Shown here in pieces: positions 25,887-34,492 of a stretch of DNA of 64,000 bases. The notes beneath the pieces are model-generated. The model was given only the letters and a program-made list of their open reading frames with translations. It had not been told where the DNA came from and did no database searches. The DNA comes from Halosimplex salinum (GTDB lineage Archaea > Halobacteriota > Halobacteria > Halobacteriales > Haloarculaceae). Both the position numbers and the translations under genes were made by a program. The stretch is from positions 124,001-188,000 of the forward strand of contig NZ_QWGG01000001.1 of assembly GCF_003730195.1 (NCBI RefSeq), read 5' to 3'. Within the stretch, counting starts at the first letter, position 1, and every line of letters starts with the position of its first letter.

Positions 25887-26155
25887 GACGAGCGACGATC
25901 ACGACGACCCACGGTGACGAGGACGAGGCCGCCCGCGTCGCGGCGGCGCTCGCCCCAGACAACACCGCGGAGATGGCGACGCGCGTCGACGGCGACGCGG
26001 TCGTGACGACGGTCGATCGGAAGACGACGAACGGACTGCGGTCGACGGTCGACGACTACGTGGTCAACTGCCGGGTCGCGGACCGACTCGGCGGCGACGA
26101 GGAGCGGAGTACAGCGCGGACAGACGACACACCAGACACAGACACCAACACATGA
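25883..26155 (+). CDS. pcc1: KEOPS complex subunit Pcc1
   Basis: A 90-residue protein. The core RRATITTTHGDEDEAARVAAALAPDN, VDGDAVVTTVDRKTTNGLRSTVDDYVVNCRVADRL matches Pcc1, the dimerising subunit of the KEOPS/EKC complex that makes t6A37 on ANN-decoding tRNAs. The C-terminal 20 residues are an acidic-Thr tail. It overlaps the preceding stop and the following rps3ae start by ATGA, so the four genes form one coupled unit. Confidence 0.85.
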   Translation: MRRATITTTHGDEDEAARVAAALAPDNTAEMATRVDGDAVVTTVDRKTTNGLRSTVDDYVVNCRVADRLGGDEERSTARTDDTPDTDTNT

Positions 26156-26802
26156 GCGAACGATCAGTTTCACGGCAGAAGCAAGAGAAGCGGTGGTACA
26201 CACTGATGGCTCCCGAGCAGTTCGACCGGGAGGAACTCGGTGAGACCCCCGCGGACGAACCGGACAAGGTGCTCGGCCGCACCATCGAGACCACGCTGGG
26301 CGACCTGCGCAACGACGCCAGCGAGAACAACACCAAGCTGACCTTCAAGGTCAACGAGGTCGCGTCGGACTCGGCGTACACCGAGTTCGTCAAACACGAG
26401 CTGACGCGGGACTACCTGCGCTCGCTCGTCCGCCGCGGCTCCTCGAAGATCCAGGCGTACATCACCGTCCTCACCACGGACGACTACCGCGTCCAGATCC
26501 AGCCCGTCGCGCTCACGACCAAGAGCGCCGACGAGAGCCAGGAGAAGGCCATCCGCCGCACGATGATCGACATCGTCGAGGAGAGCGCACAGGACCGCAC
26601 CTACGCCGACCTCGTGGACAGCGTCGTCGAGGGGCGACTCTCCTCGGCCATCTACAACGAGGCCAAGACCATCTACCCGCTGCGCCGCGTGGAGATCCAG
26701 AAGCTGACCCTCGAGGCTCGCCCCGAGGAAGTCGCCGCCGAAGAGGAGACCAGCGTCGACGTCGACGAAGACGAAGTCGCCGTCGACGAGACCGCCGACT
26801 GA
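26152..26802 (+). CDS. rps3ae: 30S ribosomal protein S3Ae (eS1)
   Basis: A 216-residue archaeal/eukaryotic-type small-subunit protein. Recognisable parts are RQKQEKRWYTLMAPEQFDREELGETPADEPDKVLGRTIETTLGDL, TFKVNEVASDSAYTEFVKHELTRDYLRSLVRRGSSKI, and KTIYPLRRVEIQKLTLEARPEE; the C-terminus is an acidic haloarchaeal tail. It is the last gene of the operon, followed by a T-rich stretch. Confidence 0.95.
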   Translation: MSERSVSRQKQEKRWYTLMAPEQFDREELGETPADEPDKVLGRTIETTLGDLRNDASENNTKLTFKVNEVASDSAYTEFVKHELTRDYLRSLVRRGSSKIQAYITVLTTDDYRVQIQPVALTTKSADESQEKAIRRTMIDIVEESAQDRTYADLVDSVVEGRLSSAIYNEAKTIYPLRRVEIQKLTLEARPEEVAAEEETSVDVDEDEVAVDETAD

Positions 26803-26810
26803 CGACGCGG

Positions 26811-26830
26811 GACTTTTCGATTTCTTTCGC
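26811..26830 (+). terminator. T-rich terminator after rps3ae
   Basis: The stretch CTTTTCGATTTCTTTC directly follows the rps3ae stop and precedes the convergent halocyanin gene, fitting an archaeal T-rich terminator. Confidence 0.5.
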
Positions 26831-26875
26831 ACGCGACCGTAAAAGGTGGACAGCGCCGCGAGCACCGGCTCTCGA

Positions 26876-27313
26876 CTACGAGTCGGTCTCGGCGTCCTCG
26901 GTGACGACGACCGACCCGACCATCCCGCCCGTTTCGTGCGGCACGCAGAAGTAGTCGTGAATACCCGGCGTCTCGAACGTGTGCTCGTAGGTGTCGTCCT
27001 GGTAGAGCGCGCCCTCGTTGCCGTCGAGCCAGCCGCTCTCGGCGGCGGACTGGCCGTCGAACTCGCCGGTCGCCCAGTAGTCGGCCCCGTCCGGGATGGC
27101 GTCCTCGTAGGCGGTGACAGTGTGGGCGTGGCTGCTCGTGTTCTTCCAGACGACGGTCGTCCCGACCGGGACCTCGACCGAGGCGGGGTCGAACTTCCGC
27201 GCGGTCATGCCGATGTCGTGGTCGCCGGTGTCGCCGCTACTCTCGCCACAGCCAGCCAGTCCGACCGCGACGGCGACGCTTCCCGCGGTCCCGAGGAACG
27301 CCCGTCTGTTCAT
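26876..27313 (-). CDS. Halocyanin, type I blue copper lipoprotein
   Basis: A 145-residue electron carrier attached to the outer face of the membrane. MNRRAFLGTAGSVAVAVGLAGC is a Tat-type signal with lipobox and lipidated Cys22. The cupredoxin core has the four copper ligands His64 (SHAHT), Cys123, His126 (FCVPH) and Met131 (GGMVG). Halocyanins shuttle electrons to or from membrane oxidases. The ATG at 27313 is fixed by the signal peptide. It is convergent with the ribosomal operon and stands alone. Confidence 0.92.
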   Translation of the reverse strand: MNRRAFLGTAGSVAVAVGLAGCGESSGDTGDHDIGMTARKFDPASVEVPVGTTVVWKNTSSHAHTVTAYEDAIPDGADYWATGEFDGQSAAESGWLDGNEGALYQDDTYEHTFETPGIHDYFCVPHETGGMVGSVVVTEDAETDS

Positions 27314-27624
27314 ATTCGGGGATCGGGACTCGGAGCAAATAGAGGACTCGATATCCGCCGGCCGGGACCCGAGTTCCTCTCCGCTCCGTAGCTGTCGAAC
27401 GGTGGAACCGTCGTCCAGTCCGCGGCCGAGACCGATCGGGACGAGACGCTCGCCCGACCGGTCGGCGACCAGCACCGCTCCGTACGCGAAGACCGGCGAC
27501 CCGTCCCGGATCGACACCGCATAGGGGGCTATCGAGACGCGGGCGCCGACGGGACCACTCGTCCGGGTCGGACGGGGGACCGTGAATGGAAACGCCTTTG
27601 CCCCAAAGAGTCGCATTTCGGGGT

Positions 27625-28914
27625 ATGAGCAACGGGGACGACGAAGCGGCCGACGAGGACGCCGCGACCGAGGAAGCAGCGGACGCCGGCGACGCCGAGG
27701 AGTCGACGGAACTGTCGGCGGACACGCTCGACCAGCGCCTCGACGACGCCGGGGCCGACCTCGAGGCCGCCGAGACAGAGGCCGACCTCGACGACGTCGA
27801 GGAGGACCTCAACGAGATCGAGGCCGACCTCGAGGCCGCCGACCTGCCTGAACCTGACGAGGACGACGAGGACGCCGAGGACCCGGCGGCGGAACTCGAA
27901 GACCGCATCGCCGACCTCCGCGACCAGCTGGAAGACCAGCGCGGCCCCTACGCCGAGGACGTCGTCACGGTCCTCGAAGGAGCCGAATCGACCGTCGCGG
28001 ACACGCGCTGGACCGAGGACGGTCGCCCCGACGTGGTGACCGCCGTCCAGTCGTATCTGGGAACGCTCGCCGACGAGCTCGACACCGAGATCTCCCCGGA
28101 GAGCGACGAGACGGACGACCTGGCCGACGCGCTCGACCAGGCCGCGCAGGTCGTCGAGGGGAGCACCCTCGACCCCGACGAGGACGCAGAGACCATCGCG
28201 ACCCTCCTCGAAGACGCCGAAGCGCTCGAGGACGACCTCGAGGCCGCCGAGGAGTGGGACGACCTGACTGTCCGCGAACAGCTCGACGCCGAGGGGTTCT
28301 ACGACGTGCTGGAGTCCGAGAACCGCAAGGACTTCCCCGCGGAGTGGAACGCGGTGAAGATCTACGAAAAGATGGGCGAGGTCGACCCCATCGTGAAGGC
28401 CCTGGAGACGTTCGACTCCGACTTCATGGAGGAGAACATCCTCGACGCGCTCTGGCGGATGGGGTCCGACGAGGCGTTCGACGCCGTCCACCAGCGTGCA
28501 CAGAAGCGTAACAAGCGCCCGGTCGAGATCCTCGGGAAGATGGGCGACGAGCGCGGCGCGGAGACGCTCCACGACTTCATCGACGGCGACGGCGACGCCG
28601 CGCTCCAGAAGGCCACCCTGCGCTCGCTCGGCGAGATCGGCAGCGAGGAGTCGGTCCAGCCCGTCGCGAACCGACTCGACGCGGACAACTACGAGATCCG
28701 GAGCGCGGCCGCCCGCTCGCTCGGTCTGCTCGGCGACACCCGCGCCATCGAACCGCTCTCGGACGTGCTGGAGAACGACGAGGCGAACGAAGTGCGAGCG
28801 AGCGCCGCGTGGGCGCTCAACCAGATCGGCACCGAGCGCGCGCTCGACGTCCTCGAAGACTACACCGACGACCGCGCCTACATCGTCCAGTCCGAAGCCG
28901 AGAAAGCAGTTTAG
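27625..28914 (+). CDS. HEAT-repeat protein with acidic coiled-coil N-terminus
   Basis: A 429-residue soluble protein. Residues 1-200 are extremely acidic and helical with repeated 'DLEAAE/DLDDVEEDLNEIEADLEAAD' heptad-like units, a probable coiled coil. Residues about 240-429 are HEAT repeats, best seen in LGEIGSEESVQPVANRLDADNYEIRSAAARSLGLLGDTRAIEPLSDVL and EVRASAAWALNQIGTERALDVLEDY. Such proteins serve as scaffolds; the partner is unknown. ATG 27625 is used since the upstream extension would be antisense to noncoding sequence. A T5 run follows the stop. Confidence 0.8.
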   Translation: MSNGDDEAADEDAATEEAADAGDAEESTELSADTLDQRLDDAGADLEAAETEADLDDVEEDLNEIEADLEAADLPEPDEDDEDAEDPAAELEDRIADLRDQLEDQRGPYAEDVVTVLEGAESTVADTRWTEDGRPDVVTAVQSYLGTLADELDTEISPESDETDDLADALDQAAQVVEGSTLDPDEDAETIATLLEDAEALEDDLEAAEEWDDLTVREQLDAEGFYDVLESENRKDFPAEWNAVKIYEKMGEVDPIVKALETFDSDFMEENILDALWRMGSDEAFDAVHQRAQKRNKRPVEILGKMGDERGAETLHDFIDGDGDAALQKATLRSLGEIGSEESVQPVANRLDADNYEIRSAAARSLGLLGDTRAIEPLSDVLENDEANEVRASAAWALNQIGTERALDVLEDYTDDRAYIVQSEAEKAV

Positions 28915-28983
28915 AGGAGTCGACGGCGGTTTTTCGCGGCACCGCGCGTAACTTTATATCGGAGAGCCGGACCAGCCACTCGC

Positions 28984-30669
28984 GTGTCCAGAGTGGCGTG
29001 GCTCGCGGTGGTCTGTCTGCTCGTCGCCGGAGCCGCGGGTTCCGCCGTCCCCGCAGTCGGTTCGCTGGCGGGGGCTGGTCAGCCACCCGTTACCGAACCG
29101 ACCGATGCGATCCAGTCTTCCCAGCCCTCCCTCCCCGAGATCGCGGCCGTCTATCCGAACCCCGTCGCCGACGGCGACCGCGGGGAGTTCGTCGTCCTCG
29201 ACGCGCCGAACGGGACCGCGCTCGGCGAGTACCGTCTCGAAGACGACGATACGGGGCTCTCGCTGCCGAACCGGACGGTCGGCGGCCGCGTCGCGGTCAC
29301 GGCCGCGCCGTCAGCAGTCCGGAACCTCACCGACCTCCCGGTCCTCGACGCAAACGGCTCGATCGCGCTCGCGAACGGCGGTGACCGGATTCACCTGTCC
29401 CGCGGGAACGAGACCGTCGCGACGGCTCGCTACCGTGACGCGCCCGAAGGGAAGATCGGTCGCTTCGACGACCGCGGCGCAATCACGTGGGATCCGCTCG
29501 GGGAGACGGAGCGGCCGGTGGTCACCGCGACCGGCGGCGAGGTCGAGGCGTTCACGCTCCCGGACGCGCCCGCCCTCCCGGTCGAGACGATCCGCGACGC
29601 GGACAGCCGGATCCTGCTCGCAGGGTACACGTTCAGCTCTGAACGGGTCGCTCGGGAACTCGAACGCGCCGCCGACCGCGGCGTCGAGGTGCGTGTCCTC
29701 CTCGACGGCCAGCCAGTCGACGGAGTCAGCGACCGACAGGCCCGCGTGCTCGACTCGCTGGTCGATGCCGGCGTCACGGTCGAACTCCTCGGCGGTCCGC
29801 ACGGTCGCTACGCCTTCCACCACGCGAAATACGCCGTCGTCGACGACCGCGCGGTCGTGCTGACGGAGAACTGGAAGCCCGCGGGGACGGGCGGCCGTGC
29901 GAGCCGAGGCTGGGGCGTCGTCGTCTCACAGCCGGAGATCGTCCGCGGACTCGCCGACACCTTCCGCGCGGACGCTGAGTGGCGGGCGGCCCGCCCATGG
30001 TCGCAGGTTCGGCGGGGCCGCTCGTTCGAGCCGTCCGACGCCGCGAACGGGTCCTATCCGAGTCGACGGACCCCCGAGACGGTCCCCGTCGACCGAACGC
30101 GGCTGTTCGTCGCTCCCGACAACGCCGGGGAAGCGGTCACGGCCGCGCTCGACGACGCCGACGAATCGATCGACGTGATCCAGATGTCTATCGACGGCCC
30201 GGACCAGCGATTCCTCCGTGCGACGCTCAGAGCTGCCCGCCGCGGCGTCGACGTCCGGGTCCTGCTGAGTAGCGCCTGGTACGTCGAGGAGGAGAACCGT
30301 CGACTCGTCGACCACCTCCGCGAAGTCGCCGACCGCGAGGACCTGTCGCTGTCGGCGAAGCTGGCCGACCCCCGGGGCGAGTTCGAGAAGATCCACGCGA
30401 AGGGCGTGGTCGTCGACGGCGACCAGGTGCTCCTCGGGAGTCTCAACTGGAACGGCGAGTCCATTCGGGAGAACCGCGAGGTCGTCCTCTCGCTGGAGGG
30501 CGACGCGGTGGGGACGTACTACCGCGACGCCTTCGAGGCCGACTGGAGCGACGGATCGGCGCGCTCCCTGCCAGTCGGCATCTCGGCCGGGGTCGTCGGC
30601 TGTCTCCTGCTCGCGGTGCTGGTCGCTCGCCGGATCGAGTTCGGTGAGAACGTGGGCGTCGAAGGGTAA
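28984..30669 (+). CDS. Exported phospholipase D-like protein with N-terminal lamin-tail-like domain
   Basis: A 561-residue surface protein starting at GTG 28984 with a signal peptide (VAWLAVVCLLVAGAAGSAVPAVG). Residues about 50-150 resemble a lamin-tail domain (VYPNPVADGDRGEFVVLDAPNG). Two HKD phosphodiesterase motifs follow: HHAKYAVVDDRAVVLTENW near residue 279 and IHAKGVVVDGDQVLLGSLNW near 470, so a complete PLD active site is present. A single transmembrane helix near 528-548 (VGISAGVVGCLLLAVLVA) ends in a short basic tail. Substrate may be phospholipid or extracellular nucleic acid; unknown. Confidence 0.82.
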   Translation: MSRVAWLAVVCLLVAGAAGSAVPAVGSLAGAGQPPVTEPTDAIQSSQPSLPEIAAVYPNPVADGDRGEFVVLDAPNGTALGEYRLEDDDTGLSLPNRTVGGRVAVTAAPSAVRNLTDLPVLDANGSIALANGGDRIHLSRGNETVATARYRDAPEGKIGRFDDRGAITWDPLGETERPVVTATGGEVEAFTLPDAPALPVETIRDADSRILLAGYTFSSERVARELERAADRGVEVRVLLDGQPVDGVSDRQARVLDSLVDAGVTVELLGGPHGRYAFHHAKYAVVDDRAVVLTENWKPAGTGGRASRGWGVVVSQPEIVRGLADTFRADAEWRAARPWSQVRRGRSFEPSDAANGSYPSRRTPETVPVDRTRLFVAPDNAGEAVTAALDDADESIDVIQMSIDGPDQRFLRATLRAARRGVDVRVLLSSAWYVEEENRRLVDHLREVADREDLSLSAKLADPRGEFEKIHAKGVVVDGDQVLLGSLNWNGESIRENREVVLSLEGDAVGTYYRDAFEADWSDGSARSLPVGISAGVVGCLLLAVLVARRIEFGENVGVEG

Positions 30670-30685
30670 GTCGTGCGTTTCGTCG

Positions 30686-32596
30686 TCAGTCCTCGACGAA
30701 CGCGGCGGAACTACCGAGCTCCTCGTCGATCTCGGCGTCGGCCATCTTCTCGACGAGGGCGTCGATGACGGTCTCGCGCATGCCGCGGACGAACTTGATC
30801 GACCCGACGACGAGGTGGCCGCCGCCGCTGACGCCGCCGCCGTGGACCTCGTCTTTCAGCTCTTCGACCATGTTCGGGATGTCCAGGCGGACGCCGTCCG
30901 ACCGGAGGACGGCGAAGTCGGGCCCGTAGCCGATGGTGATCACGGGGTCGCCGGTCTCGGCGACCTTGTTGTCGTGGATCTTGCCTGTGGTCTTGCCCGG
31001 CGCGGGGTAGGTGAAACGGTGGGCGTGGTTCTCGACGTCGATGCGGTAGAGGTGGGCGTCGTTGTCGAGGCGCTCGTGATCGACGTGTGGCATCGCGGCG
31101 TCGAGCTGTCGCTCCACGTCTCGCTCGGCGCTGGTCGCGAGGAAGTCGACGAGTTCGCGGTGGCGGGCCTCGTCGTCGCAGTCGACGTTGAGCGCGTCGG
31201 TGATGAGCTGGCCGCCGTCGTCGTACTTGAGCCAGAAGGTGGCGTAGTCGAGCGCCTCGCCCACGTCGCGCAGTTCGGACTCGTCGTAGCCCTTCTCGTT
31301 TGCGAGCGCGAGGTAGTCGTCCATCGCGTCGGCCTCCGAGCGGTCCGAGAGGCCCGCGACGGCCGGGACGTGGCGCAGTTCGTCGGTGATGTCCGGGTCG
31401 ATCATCCGCGCGAGTTCGACGCACATCATGCCCGTCGTGATGCGGTAGTCCTCGTCGTGGAGGTAGGGGTTGACGTGCTCGTCGAGGAGGTCCTCGACGG
31501 CGTCGGGGTCGGGGTGGTGGTGGTCGACGACGACGATGGGCACGTCGTAGTGCGCGAGGTTGCGGTAGGCGGGCGTGTCCTCCTCGGTCGACCCGTTGTC
31601 GAGCATCAGGAGGAGCGGGAGGCGCTGTCCGTGGCGCTTGCGGTCCTCCAGCGCGAAGTTCAGGTCGCGGGTTACGTCCTCCATCTCGTAGTACGGCGCC
31701 TTGCTCGGCAGGCGCTTGAGGAGGTGCTGGGCGGCGTCGGGGTCCTCGTAGGTGTCCTCGATGAACCGCTCCAGCGCGACCTGCATCGGGACGCTCGCGC
31801 AGATGCCGTCACCGTCGGCGTGGTGACGCATCCGGATCGGGCGCCCTTCCAGCACGGTGCGCCGGAGCCGGCGAGCGACCGCTCGCAGGTCGTCGTGGAG
31901 TTTCTCGAAGGCGTCCCACTCGACGAGCGGGTCGGGGTCGTGGGGCTCGGCGAGGTCGTCGAGGTCGTCGGCCTGTTCCTCGCGGAGCGTCGCCGCGTCC
32001 TCCCCTTCGAGGACGGTGAGGTCGTCGATCTCGACCTGGATACTGCCCTCTCGGGTCTCGACGTAGCCGTCGACGCGGACTACGTCGTCGAGCTGCACGT
32101 CCTCGTAGGCACGCACGCCCGCCTCCTCGAAGGCGGTGCAGGGCGCGATGCCGGTGGCGTCGCGGACCTGGAACACGGTCGGGCCGCCGGTCTGTTTTAT
32201 CTGGACGACGACGCCCTCCAGCGTGATCGACTCGCCGACCGAGTCGCCGAGGTCGGCGACGGGGTGGCTGTCGCGCGCGATCGTTTCGAGCGTGTACTCG
32301 GGGACGTCGACCTCGTTGAAGGCGAGGTCGCCGTTCTCGCGCACTTCTTCGAGTTCGACGACGAGTTCGTCGCCGACCTCGTAGCTACCCAGTAGATTCG
32401 ACCCGTGGATGAGGCCGGACACGTCCTCGGAGAGGTCGACGAAGACGCCGTACTCGACGACGCCGTTGACCTCCGCGAGATACAGGTCGCCCTCCGAGAC
32501 GTACTCGAAGTCACAGTTCGCAGCGAGGTCGTAGACGGTGGTCCCACCGTCGGGGACCGCGACGCCGGAATTCCCGGCGTCAGGTACAGGAGTCAT
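30686..32596 (-). CDS. DHH-family phosphoesterase/exonuclease with S1 and OB domains (RecJ2-like)
   Basis: A 636-residue protein. Residues about 35-95 are an S1 RNA-binding domain (SEGDLYLAEVNGVVEYGVFVDL, GLIHGSNLLGSYEVGDEL), 115-190 an OB-fold (ITLEGVVVQIKQTGGPTVFQVRDATG), and the rest the catalytic part: motif I RHHADGDGICA, motif III VVVDHHHPDPD and C-terminal GGGH in VSGGGHLVVGS, all intact. Such proteins degrade 5' ends of single-stranded DNA or RNA. The start ATG at 32596 lies about 25 bp after a TATA-like GCTTAAACTG, suggesting a leaderless mRNA. In Haloferax volcanii the corresponding gene also lies near a JAMM gene. Confidence 0.88.
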   Translation of the reverse strand: MTPVPDAGNSGVAVPDGGTTVYDLAANCDFEYVSEGDLYLAEVNGVVEYGVFVDLSEDVSGLIHGSNLLGSYEVGDELVVELEEVRENGDLAFNEVDVPEYTLETIARDSHPVADLGDSVGESITLEGVVVQIKQTGGPTVFQVRDATGIAPCTAFEEAGVRAYEDVQLDDVVRVDGYVETREGSIQVEIDDLTVLEGEDAATLREEQADDLDDLAEPHDPDPLVEWDAFEKLHDDLRAVARRLRRTVLEGRPIRMRHHADGDGICASVPMQVALERFIEDTYEDPDAAQHLLKRLPSKAPYYEMEDVTRDLNFALEDRKRHGQRLPLLLMLDNGSTEEDTPAYRNLAHYDVPIVVVDHHHPDPDAVEDLLDEHVNPYLHDEDYRITTGMMCVELARMIDPDITDELRHVPAVAGLSDRSEADAMDDYLALANEKGYDESELRDVGEALDYATFWLKYDDGGQLITDALNVDCDDEARHRELVDFLATSAERDVERQLDAAMPHVDHERLDNDAHLYRIDVENHAHRFTYPAPGKTTGKIHDNKVAETGDPVITIGYGPDFAVLRSDGVRLDIPNMVEELKDEVHGGGVSGGGHLVVGSIKFVRGMRETVIDALVEKMADAEIDEELGSSAAFVED

Positions 32597-32620
32597 ATGA
32601 TCCCGATACCGCTCCGACCG

Positions 32621-32630
32621 CAGTTTAAGC
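32621..32630 (-). promoter_or_regulatory. TATA box of the DHH/RecJ2-like gene
   Basis: On the minus strand GCTTAAACTG lies about 25-34 bp before the ATG at 32596, so the transcript is probably leaderless. The structured repeat begins about 18 bp further upstream. Confidence 0.55.
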
Positions 32631-32647
32631 TTCGGAAACTCGCTCGA

Positions 32648-32777
32648 CCATCTTTTTCCCGGCCGGGTGTCCTCGCGCCTTCGGCGCTGCGGGCACCCGG
32701 CCGGCAAAAACATGGGTGAAAAAGGCGCGGCCTCACTCCGTTCGGCCGCGTGAATCGCGCTCACTGCGTTCGCGCGA
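32648..32777 (+). repeat. Three-hairpin structured repeat, left copy
   Basis: The element begins CCATCTTTTTCCCGG and forms hairpin 1 with CCGGCCGGGTG (32659-32669) and CACCCGGCCGG (32694-32704). A 20-nt linker at 32705-32724 (CAAAAACATGGGTGAAAAAG) follows. Hairpin 2 is CGCGGCC/GGCCGCG (32726-32732, 32744-32750) and hairpin 3 TCGCGC/GCGCGA (32755-32760, 32772-32777). The A5 and T5 flanks of hairpin 1 can also pair, broken by two mismatches. An inverted copy lies at 33329-33442. Confidence 0.85.
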
Positions 32778-32852
32778 ATGCTACGTACAATTTGCGTCTC
32801 TTGCAATGTAGTCCTTCCTGGACATTCAGTTGATGGTAAAATCGCTATTAAT

Positions 32853-32859
32853 ATCACCT
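32853..32859 (+). promoter_or_regulatory. TATA box of the island ORF
   Basis: ATTAATA within GCTATTAATATCACC lies 23-29 bp upstream of the ATG at 32882, the spacing expected for a leaderless haloarchaeal transcript. Confidence 0.5.
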
Positions 32860-32881
32860 GTACTGAAATTAGATACTGGTC

Positions 32882-33208
32882 ATGATGCGAGTAGACCGTC
32901 CGATAGGTGAGACTGAACGCCTCGTCAAGGATGCGATGCGTGCCGCCGGTATCGCGGATCGGAAGATCGGACGCGACGCCCGCGGACGGATTGAGGGCGT
33001 GAAGACGGCGATCTCGGTGACCGGAATCGTCCTGGCTGACATTGCGACACTGCCCGAACGGAATGACAGCTGCCACGTCTGCATCGTCGGTCGGTACAAT
33101 TCGCGGTCACAGATCCCTTCTCTGCTGGGACGACAGTCACCGAAGATAACCGAGGAAGTGAGATCGACCCTACGCGGGAAAGCCGGAAACGATCTTACAG
33201 TTCTGTAA
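32882..33208 (+). CDS. Small protein encoded in an AT-richer island, function unknown
   Basis: A 108-residue ORF (MMRVDRPIGETERLVKDAMR, IEGVKTAISVTGIVLADIA, CHVCIVGRYNSRSQIP). It is less acidic than the neighbours and lies in a stretch that is visibly richer in A and T, between two inverted copies of a structured repeat. A TATA-like box sits 23-29 bp before the ATG, matching a leaderless transcript. There is a CHVC pair but no known domain. It may be a gene of a small mobile element or a degraded fragment; an antisense ORF of similar length exists but has no promoter of this quality. Confidence 0.4.
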   Translation: MMRVDRPIGETERLVKDAMRAAGIADRKIGRDARGRIEGVKTAISVTGIVLADIATLPERNDSCHVCIVGRYNSRSQIPSLLGRQSPKITEEVRSTLRGKAGNDLTVL

Positions 33209-33328
33209 TGTTGGGGCTGGTAGACTGTCCGCCGCTCTCAAGCCCTTCAGAGACCGTCGTTGCTAGAACTGTCTGTGCGAGATGTATCCTCTGCGCTCAA
33301 CGATAGGTGCTTCACCTGTATTGAGCAT

Positions 33329-33442
33329 CCGCGCGAGCGAAGCGAGCGCGGTTCACCGGACGCGACCGAAGGGAGCGTCCGGCTTTTTCACCCATGTTTT
33401 TGCCGGAGGGGTCGCTACGCGACCCCTCCGGGAAAAAGATGG
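33329..33442 (-). repeat. Three-hairpin structured repeat, right (inverted) copy
   Basis: Read on the minus strand this copy has the same order as the left one: CCATCTTTTTCCCGG; hairpin 1 of 13 bp with a 3-nt loop (33403-33415 with 33419-33431); the identical 20-nt linker (33383-33402); hairpin 2 of 8 bp (33356-33363 with 33375-33382); and hairpin 3 (33329-33334 with 33346-33351). All three stems differ in sequence from the left copy yet remain complementary. Confidence 0.85.
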
Positions 33443-33452
33443 TTTGGAAAGG

Positions 33453-33461
33453 CTTGTTATG
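33453..33461 (+). promoter_or_regulatory. TATA-like box of the JAMM-ribL pair
   Basis: CTTGTTATG lies 22-30 bp upstream of the JAMM gene ATG, suggesting a leaderless transcript whose promoter directly follows the right copy of the structured repeat. Confidence 0.45.
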
Positions 33462-33482
33462 CGCGCTGCCCGAGGCAGTGAC

Positions 33483-34016
33483 ATGGGACTGTTCCGTTCG
33501 GGCGAGGTGGTCGGCATCGCCGAAGGGGCGCTGGAGTTCGCGCTCGAAGCGTCGGAGGACGCTCACCCGGACGAGTACATGGGCTTCCTGCGCGGCGAGG
33601 ACGCCCGCAAGTTCGACCTCGACTACGAGGGCACGGTCCTCACCGACATCCTCGTCATCCCGGGGACCGAGTCGAACCCGGTGAGCGCCACAGTCGACTC
33701 CAGCATGATCCCCAACAGCTCGCGGGCCGCCGGCTCGATCCACTCTCACCCCAACGGCGTCCTCCGACCCAGCGACGCCGACCTCCAGACGTTCGGCAAG
33801 GGGAAGGTCCACGTCATCATCGGGGCTCCTTACGGCAAGACCGACTGGCAGGCCTTCGACCGCAAGGGCAACCCCGTCGACCTGCCGGTGCTCGACATCG
33901 AGATGCCCGAAGACGAGTTCTTCGACTTCACGCAAGACGACATCGACGACGAGCTCCTCGACGAGGGCGTCGACCGCCGTGCCGACGGCACCGGTGACGA
34001 GTGGGGACAGCGATGA
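33483..34016 (+). CDS. JAMM/Mov34-domain metalloprotease (archaeal desampylase-like)
   Basis: A 177-residue zinc isopeptidase-type protein. The JAMM signature is [16 protein letters not shown] (H-x-H-P...S-x2-D) near residues 83-98, and the upstream catalytic glutamate is probably in [10 protein letters not shown] near 32. Archaeal members remove ubiquitin-like SAMP modifiers or act on sulfur-carrier proteins; which applies here is unknown. H. volcanii has two, and the one beside a recJ and a ribL gene (HvJAMM2, from memory) would correspond. The stop overlaps the next ATG (ATGA). Confidence 0.87.
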   Translation: MGLFRSGEVVGIAEGALEFALEASEDAHPDEYMGFLRGEDARKFDLDYEGTVLTDILVIPGTESNPVSATVDSSMIPNSSRAAGSIHSHPNGVLRPSDADLQTFGKGKVHVIIGAPYGKTDWQAFDRKGNPVDLPVLDIEMPEDEFFDFTQDDIDDELLDEGVDRRADGTGDEWGQR

Positions 34017-34492
34017 CCGGCGGGAACGCGGATGCGGACAGGATCCGTTCTGACACCGACGAGACCGACGTCGTCGTCGCCCAGGGAACGTTCGACGTCC
34101 TCCACCCGGGGCATCTCCACTACCTCCGCGACGCGAAGGCGATGGGCGACTCACTCGTGGTGATCGTCGCCCGTACGGAGAACGTGACGCACAAGGCATC
34201 GCCGGTGATCGCCGGTCCCCAGCGTCGTGAGATGGTCGCCGGCCTCGACCCCGTGGACGAGGCGCGACTGGGCCACCCCGACGACATCTTCACGCCCATC
34301 GAGGAACTCGACCCCGCCGTCATCGCGCTGGGCTACGACCAGCATCACGACGCCGACGGCATCCGAAGTGCGCTCGACGAGCGCGGCATCGACTGCGAGG
34401 TCCGCCGCGCGACCGCCTACGACCCCGACTACGACGACGCTCTGCTCTCCTCCGGCGCCATCGTCGACCGCATCCTCGAAGAGCGCGGGTAG
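34013..34492 (+). CDS. ribL: FAD synthase (FMN adenylyltransferase, archaeal RibL)
   Basis: A 159-residue nucleotidyltransferase that makes FAD from FMN and ATP. It has the HxGH motif in [28 protein letters not shown], then [33 protein letters not shown], and [10 protein letters not shown]. The length and architecture match archaeal RibL; glycerol-3-phosphate cytidylyltransferases look similar but usually lack this tail. Coupled by ATGA to the JAMM gene. Another riboflavin gene, ribH, is 1.7 kb away on the opposite strand. Confidence 0.85.
   Translation: MTGGNADADRIRSDTDETDVVVAQGTFDVLHPGHLHYLRDAKAMGDSLVVIVARTENVTHKASPVIAGPQRREMVAGLDPVDEARLGHPDDIFTPIEELDPAVIALGYDQHHDADGIRSALDERGIDCEVRRATAYDPDYDDALLSSGAIVDRILEERG

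Noticed and set aside
32868-33099. Antisense 76-codon frame opposite the island ORF
   Set aside because: It has Ser/Arg-rich composition, and no TATA box at the right spacing is seen for it.
32648-33442. A classical insertion sequence
   Set aside because: No transposase motif (DDE or HUH) is visible in the enclosed ORF and no target-site duplication is obvious. It is kept as a structured-repeat island instead.
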